Below are positions 1 through 5,542 of a DNA stretch of 5,542 bases, one piece after another. The DNA comes from Acidobacteriota bacterium (lineage in GTDB: Bacteria; Acidobacteriota; Terriglobia; UBA7540; JAPUME01), in NCBI GenBank assembly GCA_027294185.1, contig JAPUME010000293.1:1-5542 (forward strand), given 5' to 3'. Numbering within the stretch: the stretch's first letter is position 1; every line of letters begins with the position of its first letter. The notes beneath the pieces were generated by a model. That model searched no databases. It was not told where the DNA came from and saw only the letters and a program-made list of their open reading frames with translations. Both the position numbers and the translations under genes were made by a program.

Positions 1-62
1 CCCGTAAGCCCCACGAACAAGCCCGGCGCAAGTCCCCAACGAATCACACTTGTAAGCTTCAT
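1..62 (-). CDS. N-terminus of an unidentified, probably exported protein (partial)
   Basis: Only the first 20 or so codons are present and the gene runs off the left edge. It starts MKLTSVIRWGLAPGLFVGLT: one lysine and one arginine followed by a hydrophobic glycine/leucine-rich stretch, which looks like a signal peptide or first membrane helix. The ATG at 62-60 is chosen because a strong ribosome binding site, AAGGAG on the minus strand (74-69), lies six bases upstream. It lies 112 nt downstream of the selenoprotein stop on the same strand, so it may be a fifth operon gene or have its own promoter; the gap shows neither a clear terminator nor a clear promoter. The family cannot be told from this much sequence. 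Confidence 0.6.
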   Translation of the reverse strand, partial: MKLTSVIRWGLAPGLFVGLT

Positions 63-174
63 TGATGTCTCCTTCGACCTTCTGTTGCGCAAAAAGTTTC
101 TCGTCTCCGATCGTGTTTCCAACAGATGCTTGAACTGCGGATTCGAGGCGCGTCGCAGCCCGGAAAATTTTCGA

Positions 175-720
175 CTAACGGGTTGCCGTCGGAAGCGCAA
201 CCCCGCGCCACTCACCCCGTAAAATGGATTCGCGAATCTCCCCGGCTGATTTGCCCTGCCGGGTCATCTGGTCTGCAAGGAGAACCTCCTTGATGCAGGT
301 GAGTCAGCCGGCGGCGTGATCCGACGCATAGCATTCGAGCAGGCTCCCGTGCCCGAGCCGGTCGCAATAGCAGTAGCAGGGCTGTTGCGAGAGGACCTCG
401 GGCATTTGGGCGGCAATCCGGTAAGCGCGCGCTACCAGCGGTTGGCTGCGGTAGTAGGAGGCCGGCACCAGGCGCGGGAAGGGCTTTGCATCCTCCGGGT
501 CCTTGTGAAAGGGCGGCGAGGGGCGCACGGTAGGCGATTGGGCCGCCGGCGTCGGCTGGGGCGTCGCCGTTGCAGCGGGCTTGAGGGGGGGCCGCGAGGT
601 GTCCTGCCATTTTGACAATCCGTAGGCCCCCAAGCCCACCAGCAGCAGCACAATAACGATCCAGCTTCGGTTTTTGGGCGCGGGTTGAGGTTTAAGTTTT
701 GTTTTGCTTCTTCGGCTCAT
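175..720 (-). CDS. PCYCGC-motif family membrane-anchored protein, probable selenoprotein with in-frame TGA (Sec139)
   Basis: Read from ATG 720 to TAG 175-177 with the TGA at 306-304 as selenocysteine, the product is 181 residues. Residues 1-18 are basic, residues 19-35 (SWIVIVLLLVGLGAYGL) form one membrane helix, and residues 41-70 are a Pro/Ala/Thr-rich linker, so the C-terminal domain should lie on the periplasmic side. The domain begins near residue 80; PCYCYC (C115, C117, C119) is the signature of the PCYCGC-motif family, whose function is unknown. It is followed by GHGSLLECY (C130), SDHAAG, then U139-L-T-C142. The part after the TGA (KEVLLADQMTRQGKSAGEIR, then ESILRGEW) resembles the usual C-terminus of the family, in which a CxxC lies here. 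The start is supported by GAGAGGA (731-725) four bases upstream. The gene lies 44 nt after the CusA pump gene, so it is probably co-transcribed, and a role in Cu/Ag binding or thiol redox is inferred. The alternative is a true stop giving a truncated 138-residue protein. Confidence 0.82.
273..298 (-). promoter_or_regulatory. Bacterial SECIS-like stem-loop directly after the TGA
   Basis: On the minus strand CTGCA (298-294) pairs with TGCAG (277-273). A three-base bulge TCA (293-291) follows, then AGGA (290-287) pairs with TCCT (281-278), closing a five-base loop GGTTC (286-282). Seventeen bases separate the TGA from the loop; in E. coli fdhF mRNA the GGUC loop follows after 18. The GGU at the start of the loop and an unpaired U on the 5' side of the stem match features recognised by the elongation factor SelB. 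The pairing was found by eye and no folding energy was computed. An alternative register (CTGC/GCAG with AAGGA/TCCTT, bulge ATC) keeps the same loop. Confidence 0.78.
304..306 (-). other. In-frame TGA, proposed selenocysteine codon
   Basis: The TGA interrupts a reading frame that otherwise runs from 720 to 175. It follows SDHAAG and precedes LTC, so recoding gives UxxC where the family normally has CxxC. The four complete or 3'-complete genes here (TolC-like, CusB-like, CusA-like and this one at 175-177) all end in TAG. The 1047-codon pump has no internal TGA and uses TGG for tryptophan, so genome-wide TGA reassignment to tryptophan is not needed to explain the site. Confidence 0.8.
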
Positions 721-724
721 AAAT

Positions 725-731
725 TCCTCTC
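725..731 (-). promoter_or_regulatory. Ribosome binding site of the selenoprotein gene
   Basis: GAGAGGA on the minus strand ends four bases before the ATG at 720-718. It fixes the start and excludes the need for an upstream start inside the 44-nt gap to the pump gene. Confidence 0.65.
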
Positions 732-764
732 GAAGTATCCTCTCAATGAGGGTAATGAATTCAG

Positions 765-3700
765 CTAGCTGCTTGACGCCTCCCGTAAAGCAGGCTTCAC
801 TTCACTGTGCCATTTCCAAAGGGTGAAAACTACAGGATATACCAAAAGTTCCATGACGAAGGAGGTTAGAATGCCGCCGATCATGGGAGCCGCAATGCGC
901 TTCATCACGTCCGAACCCGCGCCGCTGCTCCACATGATGGGCAGCAGTCCCATGACGATGGCCATCACGGTCATCATCTTGGGCCGAACACGCAGCACGG
1001 CGCCTTCGATCACGGCTTCTTTCAAATCCTCCAGGCTCTTCATCCTTCCCAGCCGCTTCATGCGTTCGTAGGCGTGGTCGAGATAGAGCAGCATGATGAC
1101 GCCTGTCTCGGCGTCCACTCCCAGCAAGGCGATGATTCCCACCCAGACGGCTACACTTAGATTGTAATCCAGCAGAATGAGCATCCATACTGCCCCGATC
1201 ATAGAAAAGGGTACCGCTAACAATACGATAAAAACCTTCGGTATCGAGCCGGTGTTCAGGTAGAGCAGCACAAAGACGATGAACAGCGTCAGGGGGATCA
1301 CGTAGGTCAGCCGCTGCTGGGCGCGCTGCATGTATTCGTACTGTCCGCTCCAGACCAGGTGATAGCCGTTCGGAATCGTCACCTTCTCTTCGACCACCTT
1401 CTGTGCTTCTTTGACGTATCCGCCCAGGTCGCGGCCCGCCACATCCACGTACACATAGCCGACCGGTTCGGCCGCTTCGCTTTTGATGACCGGCGGTCCC
1501 ATGGTGAGCTTCAATTCCGCCAACTGTGCCAGGGGCACCTGAACGCCGGTCGGCGTGGCCACCAGAACCCGTCGCAGTTGTTCCGGCTCGGCGCGAAACT
1601 CCCGCATATAGCGTACGTTCACCGGGTAACGCTCGCGGCCTTCGATGGTGGTGGTGATGTTCTTGCCTCCGATGGCCGACTCGATCACATCCTCCACGTC
1701 GCCGACAGTCAGCCCGTAGCGGGCCGCCGCCTCGCGGTTCACCGTGAAGTCCATGAAGTAGCCGCCCACGACGCGCTCGGCGAAGATGTTTCGGGTGCCG
1801 GGAACATCTTTCAAGGCTCTTTCCAGCTCTTCTCCGATGCTCCCGATGACGTTCAGGTCCGGCCCGAAGACCTTGATGCCGATGGGTGTGCGGATCCCTG
1901 TCGTGAGCATGTCGATTCTGGCCTTGATGGGCATGGTCCAGGAGTTGCTGATGCCGGGAATGCGGAGAGCTTGATTCATCTCCTCGATGAGTTTTTCCGG
2001 GGTCATTCCCTCGCGCCACTCCTCCTCCGGTTTCAAAGTGATGGTGGTTTCGATCATGGCCAGGGGGGCCGGGTCGGTCGCCGTGCGTGCGCGGCCCGCC
2101 TTGCCGAAGACGGTGTCCACCTCGGGAAAGCTCTTGAGGATTTTGTCCTGCAACTGCATGGCTTTTCCCACCGAGTCGATGGACATTCCGGGCAACCCCG
2201 TGGGCATAAACAGAAGCGAGCCTTCGTAGAGCGGCGGCATAAATTCCGAGCCAAGCCGATAGAAAACCGGCACCGTGCTTAGGATGGCCAGCACTGCGAG
2301 CGCCAGGACCGTTTTGCGAAACCGAAGCACCAGGTGCACGAACGGTTGATAAATCCAGATGAGAAAGCGGTTGATGGGGTTTTTGGCTTCAGGGGCAATC
2401 TTGCCTCGGATGAGCAGGAGCATCAGCGTCGGCACCAGAAAGACGGAGAGCATCGAGGCGGCGAGCATCGCAAAAGTTTTTGTGTAGGCGAGCGGCTTGA
2501 ACAGACGTCCTTCCTGAGCTTGCAGGCTGAAGACCGGCAGGAAGGAAACGGCAATGATGAGCAGAGAGAAAAACAGCGGGCGGCCGACCTCCTTGGCGGC
2601 GTCGATCAATACCCGGTTTCGGTCTCCCTTTCTTCCCTCCTTTTCCCATTGCTCCAGCTTCTTGTGGGCATTTTCGATCATGATGATCGCCGAATCAACC
2701 ATGACCCCGATGGCGATGGCGATGCCCCCGAGCGACATGATGTTCGAATTGATGCCGAGGAAATGCATGCCGATCAGCGCCATGAGAATGGAAATGGGCA
2801 GCACGAGGATCGCCACCAGCGCGCTGCGCAGGTGAAACAGGAACACGACGCAGACCAGGCTTACAATCAGGCTTTCTTCCAGAAGTTTTTCTACGAGGTT
2901 TTTTACCGAACGCTCGATCAGGTCCGAGCGGTCGTAGACCGGGATGATTTCGACGCCATCGGGAAGCGAGCTGCGAATCTCCTCCAGTTTTTCCTTCACA
3001 CGCTTGATCACGTCCAGGGCATTTTCGCCGTAGCGGACGACAACGATGCCGCCCACGACCTCGCCCTCGCCGTTGAAGTCGGCCATGCCGCGGCGGATAT
3101 CCGGCCCCAGGTGAACGTTTGCCACATCACGCACATAGACGGGCGTGCCGTTGGCGCTGACTCCGATGGGAACGCTCTGGATGTCGGCAACATTCTTGAT
3201 GTAGCCGAGGCCTCGGACCATGTATTCCCGTCCGGAGTATTCGACGATGCGCCCGCCGACGTCGTTATTGCTTCGCCGAATGGCCTCGATCACTTTTTGG
3301 AGAGGAATGTTGTAACCGACCAGCTTATTGGGATCGATATCCACCTGGTATTGCTTTACATAACCGCCGATGCTGGCCGCCTCGGCCACGCCCGGCACGC
3401 TTTCCACCCAGTAGCGGACGTGCCAATCCTGGAGAGAGCGCAGCTCGGCCAGGTCGTGGCGTCCCGTCTTATCCACCAGCACGTACTGGAAAGCCCAACC
3501 GACGCCGGTGGCATCGGGTCCCAGTACCGGCGAGACGCCTGCCGGAAGATTGCCGCTGACCGATTGCATGTACTCCATCACCCGGCTGCGCGCCCAGTAG
3601 ATGTCAGTGCCGTCCTCGAAGATGACGTAGACGAACGAGAGGCCGAAAAAGGAATATCCTCGCACCACTTTTACCTGCGGCGCCGCAAGCAGGGAGGTCA

Positions 3701-3908
3701 CGATGGGGTAGGTCACCTGATCTTCAATCAGGTCGGGACTGCGTCCAGCCCATTCGGTAAAGACGATGACCTGCACGTCGGAGAGATCGGGAATGGCGTC
3801 GAGGGGAGTGTTCTTGAGCGCCCACACGCCGGAGGTGATCACCGCCAGCGTGCACAGCAGCACCATGAATCGGTTCTTTGCGCTCCACTCGATGATTTTG
3901 TTGATCAT
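765..3908 (-). CDS. cusA: CusA-like heavy-metal RND efflux pump, Cu(I)/Ag(I) type
   Basis: The protein is 1047 residues, the same length as E. coli CusA, and is the proton-driven inner-membrane pump of a tripartite efflux system. TM4 carries GVMVDSAIIMIENAHK with D405 exactly at the E. coli position, and the other proton-relay residues align as E934 (GVDAETGV) and K977 (RVRPK). The three periplasmic metal-site methionines are present: M568 (LLFMPTG), M618 (PLAMIETT) and M667 (RIDMLTTG), with the same 50- and 49-residue spacing as E. coli M573/M623/M672. The membrane methionine relay is also kept: M391, M403, M410, M481, M496 and M1002. These residues and the absence of the CzcA-type TM4 motif favour monovalent copper/silver over Zn/Co/Cd. 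The start ATG at 3908 has GGGAGAG (3921-3915) six bases upstream. It lies 63 nt after the adaptor gene and 44 nt before the selenoprotein gene. No frameshift or missing segment is seen. The assignment rests on remembered E. coli positions, not on a computed alignment. Confidence 0.97.
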   Translation of the reverse strand: MINKIIEWSAKNRFMVLLCTLAVITSGVWALKNTPLDAIPDLSDVQVIVFTEWAGRSPDLIEDQVTYPIVTSLLAAPQVKVVRGYSFFGLSFVYVIFEDGTDIYWARSRVMEYMQSVSGNLPAGVSPVLGPDATGVGWAFQYVLVDKTGRHDLAELRSLQDWHVRYWVESVPGVAEAASIGGYVKQYQVDIDPNKLVGYNIPLQKVIEAIRRSNNDVGGRIVEYSGREYMVRGLGYIKNVADIQSVPIGVSANGTPVYVRDVANVHLGPDIRRGMADFNGEGEVVGGIVVVRYGENALDVIKRVKEKLEEIRSSLPDGVEIIPVYDRSDLIERSVKNLVEKLLEESLIVSLVCVVFLFHLRSALVAILVLPISILMALIGMHFLGINSNIMSLGGIAIAIGVMVDSAIIMIENAHKKLEQWEKEGRKGDRNRVLIDAAKEVGRPLFFSLLIIAVSFLPVFSLQAQEGRLFKPLAYTKTFAMLAASMLSVFLVPTLMLLLIRGKIAPEAKNPINRFLIWIYQPFVHLVLRFRKTVLALAVLAILSTVPVFYRLGSEFMPPLYEGSLLFMPTGLPGMSIDSVGKAMQLQDKILKSFPEVDTVFGKAGRARTATDPAPLAMIETTITLKPEEEWREGMTPEKLIEEMNQALRIPGISNSWTMPIKARIDMLTTGIRTPIGIKVFGPDLNVIGSIGEELERALKDVPGTRNIFAERVVGGYFMDFTVNREAAARYGLTVGDVEDVIESAIGGKNITTTIEGRERYPVNVRYMREFRAEPEQLRRVLVATPTGVQVPLAQLAELKLTMGPPVIKSEAAEPVGYVYVDVAGRDLGGYVKEAQKVVEEKVTIPNGYHLVWSGQYEYMQRAQQRLTYVIPLTLFIVFVLLYLNTGSIPKVFIVLLAVPFSMIGAVWMLILLDYNLSVAVWVGIIALLGVDAETGVIMLLYLDHAYERMKRLGRMKSLEDLKEAVIEGAVLRVRPKMMTVMAIVMGLLPIMWSSGAGSDVMKRIAAPMIGGILTSFVMELLVYPVVFTLWKWHSEVKPALREASSS

Positions 3909-3970
3909 TGCTTACTCTCCCTTTTGGGCCTACTCTCCCGAAGCAGTCTCGCCTCGTCGAGCCGGTTCAT
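3905..3970 (-). CDS. Possible 21-codon coupling ORF filling the cusB-cusA gap
   Basis: An ATG one base after the CusB stop opens a frame reading MNRLDEARLLRESRPKRES then KQ, and its TGA overlaps the CusA start as ATGA. The peptide is rich in Arg, Glu and Lys with no hydrophobic segment. It lacks a good ribosome binding site: the nearest purine run, GGAAG, is about 13 bases upstream within the end of cusB. It could couple translation of adaptor and pump by re-initiation, or be chance in a short gap. I do not recognise the peptide. Confidence 0.2.
   Translation of the reverse strand: MNRLDEARLLRESRPKRESKQ
3913..3939 (-). repeat. Direct repeat GGGAGAGTA x2 ahead of cusA
   Basis: The nine-base unit GGGAGAGTA occurs at 3939-3931 and again at 3921-3913 on the minus strand, separated by nine bases (GGCCCAAAA). 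The second copy serves as the ribosome binding site of the pump gene. The first is an extra Shine-Dalgarno-like sequence with no start codon at suitable distance. It may simply be a small duplication. Confidence 0.5.
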
Positions 3971-3971
3971 G

Positions 3972-5297
3972 CTAGTGAGTCATGCTTCCCGTGGCGCTGG
4001 TCAGGCGGCTTTCCGAATCGATGAGAAAATTGCCGGAGGTGACAATCTCTTCTCCGGCCTCAAGCCCTGCCAGAACGATGGTTCGGTCATCGAGTCGCGG
4101 CCCGACTTTGATTTCCCTCGGTTCAAAATGTCCGTTGGGCCGGGCCAGGAACACGATCTGCCTCATGCCGGAATCGAGCACCGCTTCAGCCGGTACGACG
4201 ATCCGTCGCCCATAGTCCACCTGGATTTCCACATCGGCGTACATTTCCGGTTTCAATTCCATTCTTGGATTGCGGAACTCGAGGCGGACCTTGACGGTCC
4301 GCGATTTCGGGTCCACCTCCGGATAGATGTAGGTGACCCGGCCTCGGTATTGCTTTTCGGGCAGGTAGGAAAGGCTCATGGTGGCTCGCTGGCCGAGTCG
4401 TATGAAAGGAAGCTCGTATTCATAAACCATGGCCAGGGCCCAGATGTTTCCCAGGTCCACGATCGAATAAATTTCCGTCCCCGGTGTAACGAAGACATTT
4501 TCGTAGGCCTCACGTGCCGTGACGTATCCCTGAATGGGAGAGTGCACACTCAGCGTGCGTTGTACTTTTCCGGTTCGCTCCAGTTCTTCAATCTGTTCCG
4601 CGCTGATGTCCCACAATTCCAACCGGCGGCGGGCCGCTTCGAGCAGCGAAGCCGACCCTAGCGCGGCTCGCTCGAAGGGGCTCTCGCCGAGAATCTGTTT
4701 TCCCTTGAGAGCCAGCAGATATTCTTCCTGCGTTGAGACCAACTCGGGGCTGTAGATGGTGAAAAGCGGCTGTCCCTTCCTTACCCGCATCCCGACGAAG
4801 TCGACGAAGACCTTTTCAATCCAGCCTTCGAATTTCGTGTGAACGTGGGCGATTTTCGTCTCGTCCGCCGTCAGGTGACCGACGGTGCGGATGGTCCGCT
4901 GAACCGGAGCCATTACCACTTTCTCCGTGCGTACCCCGATCATCTGTTGCTTCCGCGAGCTCAACATCACCGTGCCCGGAGGCATCGCGGCCAGGGCTTC
5001 CGCCTCGTCGGCATACTTCGGGACCAGGACCATGCCGCAATCGGGAGCGATGCCCGGCTCCTCAGACCGGTAGGCTGGATGCATGGGGTCGTACCAGTAG
5101 AGCACTTCCCGGCCGCCGCCTGCTTCGGTGAATTGGGGAGTTCGTGGTTCCATCCCGGCCCTGGCGGAACGATCGTTTCGGTCTACGGCAGTCTCTGCCT
5201 CCGGGGTCCGCCAGAAGTTCTGCTTAGTGGCGTAGAATCCCGCGGCTGCCACGGCCAGGACGATGATTACAATGTACGGTAAAGGTTTGGGACGCAT
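3972..5297 (-). CDS. cusB: CusB-like periplasmic adaptor (membrane fusion protein) with heavy-metal-binding domain
   Basis: This 441-residue adaptor would link the inner-membrane pump to the outer-membrane channel. Residues 8-24 (YIVIIVLAVAAAGFYAT) form an uncleaved-looking N-terminal membrane anchor with no lipobox. Residues 67-95 are a heavy-metal-binding domain of the type in CusB/CzcB-like adaptors (YWYDPMHPAYRSEEPG then IAPDCGMVLVPKY), with M72, H73, C87 and M89 as candidate ligands. The barrel-sandwich half-motifs lie around 150-182 (HVHTKFEGWIEKVFVDFVGM, then VRKGQPLFTIYSPEL) and 250-280 (VHSPIQGYVTAREAYENVFV, then TPGTEIYSIVDLG). Between them, about 185-245, is the helical hairpin expected to contact TolC. 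The beta-barrel and membrane-proximal parts follow to the end (PGLEAGE-like turn at 410-417). I chose ATG 5297 because GAGGTG (5307-5302) lies just upstream and the anchor follows at once. An in-frame alternative start at 5402 would overlap the TolC-like gene and add 35 polar residues before the anchor, so it is rejected. The stop is TAG. Confidence 0.95.
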   Translation of the reverse strand: MRPKPLPYIVIIVLAVAAAGFYATKQNFWRTPEAETAVDRNDRSARAGMEPRTPQFTEAGGGREVLYWYDPMHPAYRSEEPGIAPDCGMVLVPKYADEAEALAAMPPGTVMLSSRKQQMIGVRTEKVVMAPVQRTIRTVGHLTADETKIAHVHTKFEGWIEKVFVDFVGMRVRKGQPLFTIYSPELVSTQEEYLLALKGKQILGESPFERAALGSASLLEAARRRLELWDISAEQIEELERTGKVQRTLSVHSPIQGYVTAREAYENVFVTPGTEIYSIVDLGNIWALAMVYEYELPFIRLGQRATMSLSYLPEKQYRGRVTYIYPEVDPKSRTVKVRLEFRNPRMELKPEMYADVEIQVDYGRRIVVPAEAVLDSGMRQIVFLARPNGHFEPREIKVGPRLDDRTIVLAGLEAGEEIVTSGNFLIDSESRLTSATGSMTH

Positions 5298-5301
5298 AAC
5301 G

Positions 5302-5307
5302 CACCTC
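5302..5307 (-). promoter_or_regulatory. Ribosome binding site deciding the cusB start
   Basis: GAGGTG on the minus strand ends four bases before the ATG at 5297 (six from the GAGG core). It favours this start over the longer in-frame option at 5402, which lies inside the upstream gene. Confidence 0.6.
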
Positions 5308-5326
5308 GATGCTTTCTTTGGGCTGT

Positions 5327-5542
5327 CTATGGGATCAGGTTTGTTGCCACCAGAGCCTCCAGGCGGGCCATCGATTCGGCCAGACCTGCGTACTGGTCCC
5401 AATAGTTCGTCTCGTAATCGAGAATGGTGACGAAGTTATTCATCAGGGTCAGGAAATCCACATTCCCAACCTCATAGCCGGAAAGAGAAGATTCCAGGGC
5501 CAGGGTGGCCTGTGGCACGATGGCCCTGGCATAAAGCGAAAC
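5327..5542 (-). CDS. TolC/CusC-like outer-membrane efflux protein, C-terminal end (partial)
   Basis: The last 71 residues are present and the gene enters from the right edge, beginning VSLYARAIVPQATLALESS in frame with no start needed. The pattern YARAIVPQATLALESSLSGY, then EVGNVDFLTLMNNFVTILDY, then a long helix with Glu/Ala/Leu heptads (AGLAESMARLEALVAT) is that of the final repeat of outer-membrane efflux proteins. There the helices line the periplasmic alpha-barrel and the GxVDFL turn links strand to helix. The stop TAG (5329-5327) is 29 nt before the adaptor gene, so the two are almost surely co-transcribed. In context it is the CusC-equivalent channel of the same pump. The family is clear; the exact subtype cannot be judged from the fragment. 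Confidence 0.9.
   Translation of the reverse strand, partial: VSLYARAIVPQATLALESSLSGYEVGNVDFLTLMNNFVTILDYETNYWDQYAGLAESMARLEALVATNLIP

Noticed and set aside
63..174. Rho-independent terminator or promoter in the gap after the selenoprotein gene
   Set aside because: I see only a short AT palindrome (GAAAATTTTC) near 164-173 and a T-run without a GC-rich stem before it; neither is convincing.
175..267. A separate 30-codon gene starting at the in-frame ATG at 267-265
   Set aside because: The Shine-Dalgarno-like AAGGAGG is 17 bases away and held in a hairpin, and the peptide is the natural C-terminus of the upstream domain.
175..306. The TGA as a plain stop or pseudogene mutation
   Set aside because: It cannot be excluded from sequence alone, but the UxxC position, the family-like continuation and the SECIS-like hairpin at the correct distance together make recoding more likely.
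212..610. A 132-codon minus-strand frame overlapping the selenoprotein gene in another frame
   Set aside because: Low-complexity Ala/Pro/Arg composition and no ribosome binding site. The overlapping frame carries the recognisable PCYCYC domain and a membrane helix.
2334..4661. A 775-codon open frame on the plus strand, antisense to cusA and cusB
   Set aside because: It lies wholly opposite two well-recognised genes, its translation is rich in His, Asp and Arg with no domain-like pattern, and such frames are common opposite GC-rich genes.
3972..5402. Longer cusB with a start at 5402
   Set aside because: It would overlap the end of the TolC-like gene, lacks a clear ribosome binding site and puts 35 polar residues before the membrane anchor; the start at 5297 has GAGGTG at proper spacing.

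Overview
The window holds a single-strand gene cluster, all transcribed from right to left on the minus strand. It is a tripartite copper/silver (Cus-type) efflux operon followed by a small membrane-anchored protein that appears to be a selenoprotein. In transcription order the genes are: the C-terminal end of a TolC-family outer-membrane factor (5542-5327), a CusB-like periplasmic adaptor (5297-3972), a CusA-like RND pump (3908-765), a PCYCGC-motif family protein (720-175) and the first codons of a further exported protein (62-1). The gaps are 29, 63, 44 and 112 nt. The first four genes therefore look like one transcript, whose promoter lies outside the window to the right.

The CusA-like pump keeps the three periplasmic copper-site methionines and the transmembrane methionine and charged residues known from E. 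coli CusA, which points to monovalent Cu(I)/Ag(I) as substrate. The adaptor carries a heavy-metal-binding domain near its N-terminus. The TolC-like protein would complete the channel across the outer membrane.

The most notable feature is at 304-306. The small PCYCGC-family gene appears to stop at a TGA after 138 codons, directly before the conserved C-terminal part of the family. Reading through the TGA continues in frame for 42 more residues to a TAG at 175-177. The continuation looks like the family's C-terminus, and the TGA falls where a family CxxC cysteine is expected, giving a UxxC motif. Seventeen nucleotides after the TGA a stem with a GGUUC apical loop begins, with the geometry of a bacterial SECIS element. 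The best reading is a 181-residue selenoprotein that standard gene calling would truncate, encoded as the last gene of a copper/silver efflux operon.

The organism is a Gram-negative (diderm) bacterium of moderately high GC content that must use selenocysteine if this reading is right. The gene style suggests an environmental lineage such as Acidobacteriota or a similar phylum, but this is a weak inference and no marker gene is present. No tRNA, rRNA, CRISPR array or mobile element is visible.
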